DNA from: Bacteroidota bacterium
GTDB lineage: Bacteria; Bacteroidota; Bacteroidia; Flavobacteriales_D; Crocinitomicaceae
DNA length: 64,000 nt
Assembly: GCA_016192075.1 (NCBI GenBank)
Contig: JACPUU010000008.1
Span: 1-64,000 of the forward strand
Direction of reading: 5' to 3'
Part shown: positions 35,767-44,473 of the stretch, one piece after another
How the letters are laid out: each line of letters opens with the position of its first letter
How positions within the stretch are numbered: the first letter of the stretch is position 1
Notes under the pieces: model-generated
The model's input: only the letters and a program-made list of their open reading frames with translations
Database searches by the model: none
Told to the model about the DNA's origin: nothing
Position numbers and translations under genes: made by a program

Positions 35767-37905
35767 CTATTCTTTTAATTCCTTTATTCCCATATTATAC
35801 AACATGAATGCAATCATGTCTGCATTTTCCTCAATGGTCATGGAAACCGGTTTGCCGGCACCGTGTCCGGCATTTACTTCAATGCGGATAATTACCGGGT
35901 TGTTACCTTTTTGTTTGTCTTGCAGTTCTGCTGCAAATTTGAAGGAGTGTGCCGGCACAACACGGTCATCATGATCTCCGGTTGTTACCATCGTTGCGGG
36001 ATACGCTACACCTTCTTTCACATTGTGTACCGGTGAATAGGCTTTTAAGTATTCAAACATTTCTTTGGAATCGTCAGCGGTTCCGTAATCATACGCCCAA
36101 CCCGCGCCGGCTGTAAAGGTATGATACCGCAGCATGTCCAATACACCAACCGCCGGCAAAGCCACACGCATCAGATCAGGACGTTGGGTCATCACCGCAC
36201 CAACCAGCAAACCACCGTTTGATCCGCCTGAAACAGCCAGGTAATCAGACGACGTATATTTTTCAGCAATCAGGTATTCAGCCGCTGCAATAAAATCATC
36301 AAATACATTTTGTTTTTTCAATTGCGTTCCGGCATCGTGCCAGGCTTTACCGTACTCTCCTCCTCCACGGATATTAGGTACCGCATACACGCCCCCCTGC
36401 TCTAACCACAAAGCCCGCGAGATGCTGAACGACGGCGTTAAGCTGACATTGAATCCACCATAACCATACAACCAGGTTGGATTTTTTCCATCCATTTTTA
36501 ATCCCTTTTTATGGGTGATGATCATTGGAACTTTGGTGCCGTCTTTTGACGTATAAAACACTTGTTTCGATTCATAATCATCACTGTTAAAATCCACTTT
36601 TGGTTTTTGATACACGGTTGATTTTCCGTCAGCCGGATTGTAACTGTAAATAGTTCCCGGTGAAATGTAATTGGTAAACGCATAATACAAAACCGTCTCT
36701 TCTTTTTTGCCGGAAATTTCAGTTGCCGTTCCAATACCCGGCAATTCTACTTCACGAATCAGTTTACCTGAATAATCATATTGTTTCACCACTGAAATGG
36801 CATCTTCCATGTAGTTGGCATAAAATGATCCGCCACCCACTGAAGGGGTTAAAACATGTTCTGTTTCCGGAATAAAGTCAACCCATGCTGAAGGGGCCGG
36901 ATTGGCAGCATCAGTTGTCACCACACGCATGTTGGGCGCATTCAGGTTTGTTACAATAAACAATTTGGTGCCTTCATTTTCAATCACGTACTGATCGCTG
37001 TCAAAATTAGTCACTATTGGTTTGATCGGATTTTTTGGGTTGCTGAGATCTTTAATATAAAGCTCATTTCCCGATGTTGAATTGGCGGCAGATATATACA
37101 GGTACTTGTTGTCTTCTGAAACGTAGCCTGAAACATACCTTCTTTTTTGCGAACCTCCGAAAATAAGTTCGTCTGACTTTTGCGGTGTGCCTAACTTATG
37201 ATAGTAGAGTTTGTGCTGATCGGTTTTGGCAGACAATTCGCTGCCGGTTGGTTTGTCATAACTGGAGTAGAAAAAACCTTCGTTTCCTTTCCAGGATATG
37301 CCTGAAAATTTTACATCCTGCAAGGTATCTTCCAGTTGTGTTTTGGTTTTGGCATCCATGATAATAACCTTGCGCCAGTCACTGCCTCCTTCTGAAACGG
37401 AATAGGCCACCAGGCTTCCGTCTTCTGAAAAATCAATTCCGCCCAGCGAAGTGGTACCATCTGCTGAAAAGGTATTGGGATCTAAAAACAGTTCGTCTTT
37501 TCCACTCGCATCTTTGCGATACAAAACAGACTGATTCTGCAAGCCGTCGTTTTTATAGTAATAGGAATAATCACCTTCTTTAAACGGGGCTGAAATGCGT
37601 TCATAATTCCATTTTTTGGTAAGCCGGTCAATGAGTTCCTGCCGGTACGGAATTTTTTTCAGGTACCCGAAACTGGTTTCATTCTGCGCTTTTACCCAGG
37701 CTTCTGTTTCGGCTGACGTATCATTTTCAAGCCAGCGATAGGGGTCTGCAACATCAACCCCAAAATAGGTATCTACAGTGTCTACTTTTTTTGTTTCGGG
37801 ATAGGTTAAAGGTTCCTGATTCATGGTTTGTTCTGATTCATTGGTGCTGCCGCCGCAAGCTGAAAGCCCTGCTGCTGCAATTATAAAATACGATGGGGTT
37901 TTCAT
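35767..37905 (-). CDS. Prolyl oligopeptidase family S9A, lipoprotein
   Basis: The 712-residue protein has a lipobox (LSAC, residues 14-17), so it is probably membrane-anchored outside the cytoplasm. A beta-propeller domain (about 40-430) is followed by an alpha/beta hydrolase domain. The triad is visible: Ser in [12 protein letters not shown], Asp in [13 protein letters not shown], His in [10 protein letters not shown]. It cleaves short proline-containing peptides. It is encoded alone. Confidence 0.96.
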   Translation of the reverse strand: MKTPSYFIIAAAGLSACGGSTNESEQTMNQEPLTYPETKKVDTVDTYFGVDVADPYRWLENDTSAETEAWVKAQNETSFGYLKKIPYRQELIDRLTKKWNYERISAPFKEGDYSYYYKNDGLQNQSVLYRKDASGKDELFLDPNTFSADGTTSLGGIDFSEDGSLVAYSVSEGGSDWRKVIIMDAKTKTQLEDTLQDVKFSGISWKGNEGFFYSSYDKPTGSELSAKTDQHKLYYHKLGTPQKSDELIFGGSQKRRYVSGYVSEDNKYLYISAANSTSGNELYIKDLSNPKNPIKPIVTNFDSDQYVIENEGTKLFIVTNLNAPNMRVVTTDAANPAPSAWVDFIPETEHVLTPSVGGGSFYANYMEDAISVVKQYDYSGKLIREVELPGIGTATEISGKKEETVLYYAFTNYISPGTIYSYNPADGKSTVYQKPKVDFNSDDYESKQVFYTSKDGTKVPMIITHKKGLKMDGKNPTWLYGYGGFNVSLTPSFSISRALWLEQGGVYAVPNIRGGGEYGKAWHDAGTQLKKQNVFDDFIAAAEYLIAEKYTSSDYLAVSGGSNGGLLVGAVMTQRPDLMRVALPAVGVLDMLRYHTFTAGAGWAYDYGTADDSKEMFEYLKAYSPVHNVKEGVAYPATMVTTGDHDDRVVPAHSFKFAAELQDKQKGNNPVIIRIEVNAGHGAGKPVSMTIEENADMIAFMLYNMGIKELKE

Positions 37906-38046
37906 ACCGGTTAGTGAAATGGGTTCTATTCAAAGATAGGCAAATCTGTTTTTGCAAATTAATGAAGTGGATAAGAGGAATCACCGGCGGACTGATGGAT
38001 TAAACGACTTCAACAGCGGTTGCCGGAAAGGGATGAATGGGTACGG

Positions 38047-38700
38047 CTAATTGTCTTTCTCAAAATAGGTACAGACAATGCCTGCATCACACAATTCCAG
38101 CGAGCCAAGCCGGCCCTTGTACACAACAATGGAAAAGGTTGTGTTTTCAGTCATCACCAGCGGAAACTGCATGGTGTGATTAGACGCTATGGAACTGTAT
38201 ACCTGTGGGCCGTATTGGTTTTTAGAAATGTCTGTCAGCGTTACATTATTGATTGATTTCAGAAACACGTGAATTTCTTTCCCCACCATATTACCCAAAC
38301 TGTCTTTGGCCAGGTCAACCATGTAATCACCTATAAATTGGTTGATCACCCAATGCTTGCCTGCCGGAATGGTCCATGAGGCACGGGTATTATTCATGGT
38401 TATTTTTTTTGCCGTGCCGGATTTGTTGTAATTACGCAGCATCACCAGCTCTGAATTTTTCTGGCGGATTTTTCCGTTCAGGGTTTCTACTTCAGTCACA
38501 CCCTTGGCAATATCTTCTTTCAGAATCATGATGCTTCGGTCACGATTCTCAATAATGTTGGCCTGGTTGTCTACAATGGCTTTCAGGCTGTCAATACTTT
38601 TGGTTTGCCGGTCTATCTGCATCTGCATTTCAGTTTTTGTCTGGGCGAAAGAAACACCGCCCAAAAACGCAAAAGCCAAGATTAAAATGAACTGCCTCAT
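38047..38700 (-). CDS. Secreted coiled-coil protein, paralogue of the upstream gene
   Basis: The 217-residue protein (start at MRQFILILAFAFLGG) has a signal peptide, a coiled coil (about 22-95, IDSLKAIVDNQANIIENRD) and a C-terminal domain (about 105-217). That domain contains IPAGKHWVINQFIG, IHVFLKSINNVTLTD, YGPQVYSS and STFSIVVYKG-like strands. The same strand order occurs in the gene just upstream (38711-39169), so they are tandem paralogues. The function is unknown; a self-associating envelope protein is plausible. Confidence 0.7.
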   Translation of the reverse strand: MRQFILILAFAFLGGVSFAQTKTEMQMQIDRQTKSIDSLKAIVDNQANIIENRDRSIMILKEDIAKGVTEVETLNGKIRQKNSELVMLRNYNKSGTAKKITMNNTRASWTIPAGKHWVINQFIGDYMVDLAKDSLGNMVGKEIHVFLKSINNVTLTDISKNQYGPQVYSSIASNHTMQFPLVMTENTTFSIVVYKGRLGSLELCDAGIVCTYFEKDN

Positions 38701-38710
38701 GGTTGTAAAA

Positions 38711-39169
38711 TTACGGTTGAACATCATTGGTTACTTCATAATACGACATGTAGCCCGTGCCGTCAAACATGGAACATTTGCCCGGGTCACCTTTGAGGAT
38801 AACCAGGCTGAAAGTAGTTTTTTCAGGCAATACAATCGGATACGAAATGGTTGCCGCGGTGTTGTCTGACTGAAAAACCTGCGGACCAAAACGCATGCCT
38901 TCAAAATCTGTTTTGATGTCACCGTTCAGTGTTTTGATAAAAATACGAACCGGTACCGGGCTGGTTGTTCCGTCAACATTGGTTTTTATTTCCGCCGTAA
39001 AACTTGAAAAAATCTGGTTGATGACCCAGGTTTTACCAGCTGGCACTTCAAAGCTTGCACTGAAATTATTGAACTGCACAAACTGGGGTGTCTTTTGCTG
39101 AGATATTGTACTCGTCAACAACAACACTACCGCAAACGCAATAGCAGAAAACAGTAACCGGTATTTCAT
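38711..39169 (-). CDS. Small secreted protein, paralogue of the downstream gene
   Basis: The 152-residue protein has a signal peptide (MKYRLLFSAIAFAVVLLLTS) and one domain with VPAGKTWVINQIFSS, VRIFIKTLNGDIKTD, FGPQVFQSDN and TTFSLVILKGDPG. These align position by position with the C-terminal domain of the next gene, which adds a coiled coil. The 10-bp gap shows they are one operon. No known family. Confidence 0.7.
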   Translation of the reverse strand: MKYRLLFSAIAFAVVLLLTSTISQQKTPQFVQFNNFSASFEVPAGKTWVINQIFSSFTAEIKTNVDGTTSPVPVRIFIKTLNGDIKTDFEGMRFGPQVFQSDNTAATISYPIVLPEKTTFSLVILKGDPGKCSMFDGTGYMSYYEVTNDVQP

Positions 39170-39291
39170 AAACTCCTTTTTAATTCTTCAAAAATACGGC
39201 AGATGATGGCTGATTCCATTGGGCCCACCGCTAAGTTATGAGGAATGAAATGTGGATGAACGAGGGGATGAGGGATGGGGGAAAAATCCGT

Positions 39292-40140
39292 TTATGCTTT
39301 GCGCACGTAGGCCAGCCAGTACACACCAGCTACCAGTACCGTTCCGCCAACCAGGTTTCCGGCAGTAGATGCAGCCAGGTTTTGCATGCTGCCGCTGATT
39401 GAGAGGGAGTGTTCCGGATTTGTCAAAAATCCGTACGGCAGAAAAAACCAGTTGGCAATGGAATGTTCAAAACCCATGGTCACAAAAGCCGTAATGGGAA
39501 AAATTACCGCCAGTATTTTATCGGTCACACTGTGTCCGCCCATAACCAGCCATACTGCAATACACACCAGCGCATTGCATAAAATACCCCGCGCAAAAGC
39601 CTGTAAAAAGGTCAGTGAAACTTTGGCCTCTGCAATACCAACCGCGGTTTTGCCAATAGCACCGTCATTCAACTTATCAATACCTGCATACCAGACTAAA
39701 CCAACCGTAATTAAACACCCAATCACATTGCCGACATATGACAGCAACCAATTGCGCAGCAAATCACGCATGGTAATTTTACGGTCGGCCCAGGCCATGG
39801 CAACCAGGTTATTGCCGGTAAAAAGTTCCGCGCCGGCTATAACTACCAGTATCAAACCCAGGCTGAATGCAATACCACCAATCAGCCGTGTCATTCCAAA
39901 ACTCAGTGTAGATTCTGATGTAACCACAATAAAAAACAAAGACCCCATGGAAATAAATGCGCCAGCCAGCAGGGCCAGCAGCAATAATCGCAGGGTACTG
40001 AGCCGTGCTTTGGTTACGCCCATTTTTTCGATCCGCTCAGCAATTTCTGCCGGGGTAAACGCGTCATCTGAATTCAGGGGTTGATTAGCCACAATCTCTC
40101 TTTTACTTTCTTCTACGCAAGTGGTGCGGAAACGATACAT
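39292..40140 (-). CDS. Formate/nitrite transporter family channel
   Basis: The 282-residue protein has six membrane helices and FNT signatures: GAELFTGNNLVAMAWADRK, NWLLSYVGNVIGC and ARGILCNALVCIAVWL, and a GFEHSIANWFFLPYG segment with the conserved His. It would pass small monovalent anions such as formate or nitrite across the inner membrane. The start is uncertain; the first 25 residues are not typical. Confidence 0.93.
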   Translation of the reverse strand: MYRFRTTCVEESKREIVANQPLNSDDAFTPAEIAERIEKMGVTKARLSTLRLLLLALLAGAFISMGSLFFIVVTSESTLSFGMTRLIGGIAFSLGLILVVIAGAELFTGNNLVAMAWADRKITMRDLLRNWLLSYVGNVIGCLITVGLVWYAGIDKLNDGAIGKTAVGIAEAKVSLTFLQAFARGILCNALVCIAVWLVMGGHSVTDKILAVIFPITAFVTMGFEHSIANWFFLPYGFLTNPEHSLSISGSMQNLAASTAGNLVGGTVLVAGVYWLAYVRKA

Positions 40141-40344
40141 TTTATTTTACACTAAACAAACCGAAACGATTCATGAATGCGCCACAAACGCACTCATTTC
40201 AGAATGTTTTTACCCATAACTAACCATTCATTGTGAACAAGTTGATGCTTCAAAAAAGCGGAGGCTGCTTCAATATTTCCTACCTTCCTCCTGAGTTGAG
40301 GGCCAAATGCGGCGCCGGGAATCAAAAATTTCTAAATTCCGCCT

Positions 40345-40593
40345 ATGCAAAATCAATCAAAAATTGAGCGTCCCTATGGCATTGATGTTATTTGCCCGAT
40401 AGGCACCGGATTGCGGATCACGCTGCAAAACTATACCAAAGAAGAAAGTGAGGCGTTTATGCAAAAACTGCATTCAGACCGACAGCGGTTTCACATTCTT
40501 GTACTGATTGAAATGGCCCTGCGTGATTACATCATCTACCCTTCAGATAAGGTAGAAGAAATTACAGAAGGACGCTGGTTTGGTGTGAACTGA
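40345..40593 (+). CDS. Small protein of unknown function
   Basis: The 82-residue cytoplasmic protein (YGIDVICPIGTGLRITLQNY, then a helical, charged C-terminus) has no recognised domain. Its codon usage and the absence of a competing frame support a real gene. It converges with the thioredoxin-like gene. Confidence 0.55.
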   Translation: MQNQSKIERPYGIDVICPIGTGLRITLQNYTKEESEAFMQKLHSDRQRFHILVLIEMALRDYIIYPSDKVEEITEGRWFGVN

Positions 40594-40626
40594 CAGCTGC
40601 GTTTTTTTCTGAAAATTTTTGCCCGT

Positions 40627-42135
40627 CTATTCTACCGGAAACAATTTTTCATCAGCTGCATGTCCGGTAAGTTCATCCAGCACCTGCTCTACCTGGGCAA
40701 CGCTTAGTTGTTTGTACAAAATCTTTTTATCCTTGTCCAGAATAAAAATTTTAGGCGTTGAGTACACATCGTATTCATTCGGATAATCCAGGCTTTGCGG
40801 CGTGGTGTATTGCATCAGCGGCGCAGGATCTTTCATGGCCTGGTTGTAAATGGTTTTGGTTAATCCCACATTGATAAACGTAAGGTTGTTATCCCGGATA
40901 TAACGTTTCCAATCTTCAAAATCAGAACCCGTTGCATGTGCAACCGCATAAACGGCAATATTGCGTGATTTTAATTTTTGATCATACAGGGTTTGCAGTT
41001 TTGGTGTTTCTTCAATGCAATGGCTGCAGTTGGGATCCCAAAAATATACCACCGTATAATCTGCCTGAATGTCATACAAACTTATCCAGTTGGTTTCCGT
41101 TGAGTCAGTCAGAATAAGCGGTATGGCACTGTTCCCGATCAGTACTTTGTCAATCCGGTTAACCCGATCACAGACCTGCACCAGGTTTTCAGGGGTTACC
41201 CACCAGGCCTTGGTATTCGGCGGGCAATAATAATTCCGGCCCAGGTACCAGAGTATCCGGTCCATATTCATCACCGGTACGTTTTGATATTTTTGGGCAA
41301 TATAACCAAGCGAGTACTGAAATACATAATTGGTGCGGTCTTTCTGATCCATTTGCTCCAGCAGCAGTACTGAGTATTTAATGATGGTATCGGGAATCTG
41401 CACCAGTCCGTTATTTGAAAAATAAGCACTCAGCCGGTTGTGAAAAACAGGAGTGTAAACAATACCCGGATTTTTAAGATCAATGCCATCCCAATAATGG
41501 CTGATGTAATAATTGTAGACATAATTGGAATCGGTAATAACTCCCTTTTTATCACGCGGCGCCTCAGGTAAATCCACATCCATGGTCAGGCGGATAAACT
41601 GTGACACAAACAGCGAATCATTTTCAACTGCCAGTTTTTTGCGGATCGCATTCAGCTTTTTGGTCTGAGCCCTGATCTTTTTGGTTATTGCAGCTTCTTT
41701 TTTGGGATTGCCGGCAGCAGCTTTGTACTTTTCATTTAATGCATTTGTTTTTTGCACGTAGTCACCCAGGCAGGCCACGTATTCAAAAAAAACTTTGTTA
41801 TTCTGCGACTCCTGCACTGAAATGGAACCAATATGGTCACTCGTATCTGAAACCGTCATAACCACCGGTTCATTTTCATGAATCACTTCAAAATACCGGG
41901 TACCTGGTAATACAACGGCAAACAAACCAACCGGATGTTTGTCTCCATTAAACACCACTACCCCGTTTTCAAGGCGTGCTGTATCGCAATAATACAGTTC
42001 AGATCCATAATACCGGGCCAGGTAAATAGTCGTGTCTGGCATTTGCGGAATCCGGAATTCCATGCGTTGCGCCTTAGCAGGATTAGCCAAAAAGCCGGCC
42101 GTGAACAGAACAAAAAGAAGCAATCTACAATTCAT
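40627..42135 (-). CDS. Secreted thioredoxin-like (TlpA/DUF5106-type) protein
   Basis: The 502-residue protein has a signal peptide (cleavage near PAKA), an N-terminal DUF4369-like beta domain (PDTTIYLARYYGSELYYCDT), a helical middle (about 110-350) and a C-terminal thioredoxin fold. The redox motif CSHC is in FWDPNCSHCIEETPKL (about 375), and the cis-Pro region is in VYSTPKIFILDKD. Such periplasmic proteins reduce or isomerise thiols in Bacteroidota. Substrate unknown. Confidence 0.88.
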   Translation of the reverse strand: MNCRLLLFVLFTAGFLANPAKAQRMEFRIPQMPDTTIYLARYYGSELYYCDTARLENGVVVFNGDKHPVGLFAVVLPGTRYFEVIHENEPVVMTVSDTSDHIGSISVQESQNNKVFFEYVACLGDYVQKTNALNEKYKAAAGNPKKEAAITKKIRAQTKKLNAIRKKLAVENDSLFVSQFIRLTMDVDLPEAPRDKKGVITDSNYVYNYYISHYWDGIDLKNPGIVYTPVFHNRLSAYFSNNGLVQIPDTIIKYSVLLLEQMDQKDRTNYVFQYSLGYIAQKYQNVPVMNMDRILWYLGRNYYCPPNTKAWWVTPENLVQVCDRVNRIDKVLIGNSAIPLILTDSTETNWISLYDIQADYTVVYFWDPNCSHCIEETPKLQTLYDQKLKSRNIAVYAVAHATGSDFEDWKRYIRDNNLTFINVGLTKTIYNQAMKDPAPLMQYTTPQSLDYPNEYDVYSTPKIFILDKDKKILYKQLSVAQVEQVLDELTGHAADEKLFPVE

Positions 42136-42293
42136 AAACCAGGGTTTTGGTAAAGACGCAGCAAAAAAAAGTGTGTCGTAACTTTAACAGATATTTAACG
42201 AATAAGTCGTACATTCTACTGAAAATAAGCCATTCGGCGTATTTTGTGTTTTAGGGTCATTCAGATTATTGACAATAAATTTCATCATAATTT

Positions 42294-42322
42294 TTGTTTT
42301 TTATCAGAAGTCCTTATATTTG
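42294..42322 (+). promoter_or_regulatory. tRNA promoter (-33/-7 type)
   Basis: TTG (42294-42296), 18-bp spacer, TATATTTG (42315-42322). The full consensus -7 lies about 165 bp before tRNA-Gly and would serve the tRNA-Gly/tRNA-Leu transcript. Confidence 0.7.
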
Positions 42323-42328
42323 TAGCCC

Positions 42329-42365
42329 GTTTTAGCCTAATCTGGTAACGATCAGATGCTAAAAC
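42329..42365 (+). repeat. Leader hairpin before the tRNA genes
   Basis: GTTTTAGC (42329-42336) pairs with GCTAAAAC (42358-42365), with ATCTG/CAGAT nested inside. It falls at the 5' end of the predicted tRNA precursor and may be a processing or stability element. Confidence 0.55.
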
Positions 42366-42458
42366 CAGAATGAATCATTAGATTTCCGATATGCTGAAGG
42401 TTTGAGTACCATGTGCTCCATCGCTGAATCAAAGTTAGATTTGGCGCGAATGGACGAT

Positions 42459-42486
42459 GTGCTCCTTCGCTGAAGCTACGGAGTAC
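42459..42486 (+). repeat. Inverted repeat 3 bp before tRNA-Gly
   Basis: GTGCTCC-TTCGCTGAAGCTAC-GGAGTAC. A variant of the same element precedes tRNA-Leu(TAA) at 42653-42703, and a worn half copy (GTGCTCCATCGCTGAA) lies at about 42413. Confidence 0.7.
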
Positions 42487-42489
42487 GAT

Positions 42490-42562
42490 GCGAGAATAGC
42501 TCAGTTGGTAGAGCGCGACCTTGCCAAGGTCGAGGTCGCGGGTTCGAGCCCCGTTTCCCGCT
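42490..42562 (+). tRNA. tRNA-Gly (GCC)
   Basis: The 73-nt cloverleaf has anticodon loop TTGCCAA, T-loop TTCGAGC and discriminator T; CCA is not encoded. Acceptor arms GCGAGAA and TTCCCGC pair except position 4: A4 faces C69, where G would be expected. The other stems are intact, so it is probably functional. Confidence 0.95.
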
Positions 42563-42652
42563 CAAAAAAATGGATGAGTTCAACACTTGTCCATTTTTTA
42601 TTTATTGAAGTTGCATGTTTGATCTACCACATGTGATTTTTTAAAAATTTGC

Positions 42653-42703
42653 CCTCCTTCGCTAACCGCGTGCCGACTAAAGCGGTGGCGCAAGCTACGG
42701 AGG
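42653..42703 (+). repeat. Inverted repeat before tRNA-Leu(TAA), with a nested hairpin
   Basis: CCTCC-TTCGCT ... AAGCTAC-GGAGG matches the element before tRNA-Gly but contains an extra ~28 nt, including ACCGC/GCGGT arms around GTGCCGACTAAA. It ends 5 bp before the tRNA. Confidence 0.7.
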
Positions 42704-42708
42704 ACAAT

Positions 42709-42792
42709 GCCCGGGTGGTGGAATTGGTAGACACGCAGGACTTAAAATCCTGTGGCTTCACGGCTGTACGGGTTCAAGTCCCGTCTCGGGTA
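42709..42792 (+). tRNA. tRNA-Leu (TAA)
   Basis: The 84-nt class II tRNA has acceptor GCCCGGG/CTCGGGT, anticodon loop CTTAAAA, a normal long variable arm and discriminator A. It is the second gene of the predicted tRNA-Gly transcript. Confidence 0.96.
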
Positions 42793-42798
42793 CAAAAA

Positions 42799-42875
42799 TC
42801 AGAGCGAGAAACAAAGCGAGAGCGACGTTTCGAGTTCTGATTTTTTCTTCGCTCTCATTTTGTTTCTCACTCTGA
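42799..42875 (+). repeat. Long hairpin spacer after tRNA-Leu, copy 1
   Basis: TCAGAGCGAGAAACAAAGCG... pairs with ...CGCTCTCATTTTGTTTCTCACTCTGA, about 26 bp imperfect. A 70-bp part (42810-42879) recurs exactly at 42961-43030. Similar hairpins lie between the minus-strand tRNAs at 59335 and 59490. Confidence 0.85.
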
Positions 42876-42957
42876 GAACCGGAGGAAGAAGTGAAAACCG
42901 TATTTCTTAGGTAACTCCTTTACCAAAAACGAACAATTTAAATTTTGATTTGAAAAC

Positions 42958-43030
42958 CAGAACAAAGCGAGAGCGACGTTTCGAGTTCTGATTTTTTCTT
43001 CGCTCTCATTTTGTTTCTCACTCTGAGAAC
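42958..43030 (+). repeat. Long hairpin spacer, copy 2 (70-bp exact direct repeat)
   Basis: Positions 42961-43030 are identical to 42810-42879. Both copies are followed by a diverged tail ending CCAAAAACGAACA, so the duplication unit is about 151 bp. Confidence 0.9.
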
Positions 43031-43109
43031 TACGTGTGGGCGTAAAACGCAATTTATCAGGCAGAATCCTGCCAAAAACGAACAGTATTAACTTTTTAAT
43101 TAATTTATT

Positions 43110-43454
43110 ATGTTCGATTTCCAAAAATTGGAGGTTTACAAAAAATCTAAACTTTTCCATTCTTCCTGCAAAAAGCTGATTCGGGAAAACAACTTTGACA
43201 ATTTTGTGAAAGACCAGTTAGGCCGGGCATCTTTTAGCATTCCATTAAATATTGCTGAAGGCTCGGGCAAATTCTCAAAAGCAGATCGCAGGAATTATTT
43301 TACCATTGCACGGGCATCCGTTTTTGAATGTATTGCTGTCCTTGACATTTTATGTGATGAAGGAAAATTAACCCAAACGGAATTCGAAAATTCTGGAAAG
43401 AATGCAGATGAATTGTCGAGGATTCTTTATGCAATGATTAGAAATCTGAGTTAA
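43110..43454 (+). CDS. Four-helix-bundle protein, S23/rRNA intervening-sequence type
   Basis: The 114-residue protein (DFQKLEVYKKSKLF, FSIPLNIAEGSGKFSKADRR, YFTIARASVFECIAVLDIL) matches the four-helix-bundle family first found encoded inside 23S rRNA intervening sequences. The molecular role is unknown; the family forms pentamers with a basic groove. Its position next to tRNA genes with hairpin-rich spacers is notable. Confidence 0.9.
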   Translation: MFDFQKLEVYKKSKLFHSSCKKLIRENNFDNFVKDQLGRASFSIPLNIAEGSGKFSKADRRNYFTIARASVFECIAVLDILCDEGKLTQTEFENSGKNADELSRILYAMIRNLS

Positions 43455-43688
43455 GGTTCAGGTCCCGAAACTTTTTGGTTCAATAAACTAAGGTTTGACC
43501 CAAACTTATCTGAGTTTTACAATCTCCAACCGTTTTTATTCGATAATATTTGTAACCAAAGCTAAAGCCGGAAATGAAAAACTCCGAATCAAAAAAAGAA
43601 AAAAACAGAATCTATCTAGACGCATTACTATGCGAAATTTATTTAATTCGCACATAATAAATTGAAAATCAATCATTTAATTTTGTTA

Positions 43689-43703
43689 GTGTAAAAAATA
43701 CAC
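43689..43703 (+). promoter_or_regulatory. Predicted NrtR operator, upstream site
   Basis: GTGTAAAAAATACAC is a near-perfect inverted repeat (GTGTA-N5-TACAC). It lies 8 bp upstream of the predicted -33 TTTG. A matching site is at 43742-43756, centres 53 bp apart. Confidence 0.65.
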
Positions 43704-43710
43704 AAATAAA

Positions 43711-43742
43711 TTTGGAAGAACTTATTTTATTTCTAATCTTTG
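43711..43742 (+). promoter_or_regulatory. Operon promoter between the two operators
   Basis: TTTG at 43711-43714 and TAATCTTTG at 43734-43742 with 19-bp spacing. The -7 has one extra base compared with TAnnTTTG. Transcription would begin near the start codon, within or beside the second operator. Confidence 0.55.
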
Positions 43743-43756
43743 TGTCATTATTACAC
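43742..43756 (+). promoter_or_regulatory. Predicted NrtR operator, downstream site
   Basis: GTGTCATTATTACAC repeats the half-sites of the upstream site (4 of 5 left, 5 of 5 right). It overlaps the end of the -7 box and ends 4 bp before the nrtR-like ATG, a good place for repression. Confidence 0.65.
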
Positions 43757-43760
43757 TAAG

Positions 43761-44462
43761 ATGAACCAAAACAAAAAATACGCATACAAATTTCAACGAC
43801 CTGCACTTGCAACCGACTGTGTGATTTTTGGGTTTGACGGAGGGACACTGAAGCTTCTTCTTATCAAGCGGGACAATGAACCTTTTAAAAACAAATGGGC
43901 GTTACCGGGCGGATTTGTATTTATAGATGAAACAACTGAACAATGTGCCAAGCGCATTTTGCTTGAAAAGGCCGGACTCAAAAATGTATTTATTGAACAG
44001 CTTTATACCTTTAGTTCACTAAAAAGAGATCCGCGTGAACGAATCGTTTCAGTAGCTTATTTTGCGCTTGTCAATAAATTCCAGTTTGAATTGATCGCCG
44101 GGCGAGATACAATTAAAGCTGAATGGTTCGAACTGTCCGATTTACCCAAACTAGGCTTTGATCACGCTGAAATAGTAGCTATGGCAATTCAGCGTCTAAA
44201 GGGAAAGGTCAAATATCAGCCGATTGGATTTGAGTTATTATCTGAAAAATTTACGCTAACTCAACTTCAGGTAGTCTATGAATCCATACTTGGATCATCC
44301 ATTGATAAAAGAAATTTCAGAAAAAAAATATTGGGGACCGGATTGCTGCTTCAGTTGGATGAGAAAGAAAAAAATGTCGCACACAAGGCTGCCCACTACT
44401 TTAAGTTTGATAAAAAAGCTTACGCGGAATTAACCCGAAATGGGTTTCACTTTGAAATATAG
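43761..44462 (+). CDS. nrtR: NrtR-like Nudix transcriptional regulator
   Basis: The 233-residue protein has an N-terminal Nudix domain (about 15-145) and a C-terminal winged helix (about 155-233: FTLTQLQVVYESILGSSIDKR, FRKKILGTGLLLQ). In the Nudix box (GGFVFIDETTEQCAKRILLE) the REx2EE core is lost, as expected for NrtR proteins that bind ADP-ribose-type ligands and do not hydrolyse them. NrtR represses NAD biosynthesis genes and lets go when it binds ADP-ribose or a related nucleotide. It heads the operon, and two matching operators flank the promoter, so autoregulation is likely. ATG at 43761 is chosen. Confidence 0.88.
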   Translation: MNQNKKYAYKFQRPALATDCVIFGFDGGTLKLLLIKRDNEPFKNKWALPGGFVFIDETTEQCAKRILLEKAGLKNVFIEQLYTFSSLKRDPRERIVSVAYFALVNKFQFELIAGRDTIKAEWFELSDLPKLGFDHAEIVAMAIQRLKGKVKYQPIGFELLSEKFTLTQLQVVYESILGSSIDKRNFRKKILGTGLLLQLDEKEKNVAHKAAHYFKFDKKAYAELTRNGFHFEI

Positions 44463-44473
44463 AACTGAACAAT

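Larger units (their letters stand above)
43455..43760. other. Regulatory gap before the NAD/ADP-ribose operon
   Basis: The 306-bp AT-rich region has no ORF. Its last 75 bp hold the operon promoter and two inverted-repeat operators described separately. The first 200 bp show nothing clear. Confidence 0.6.
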
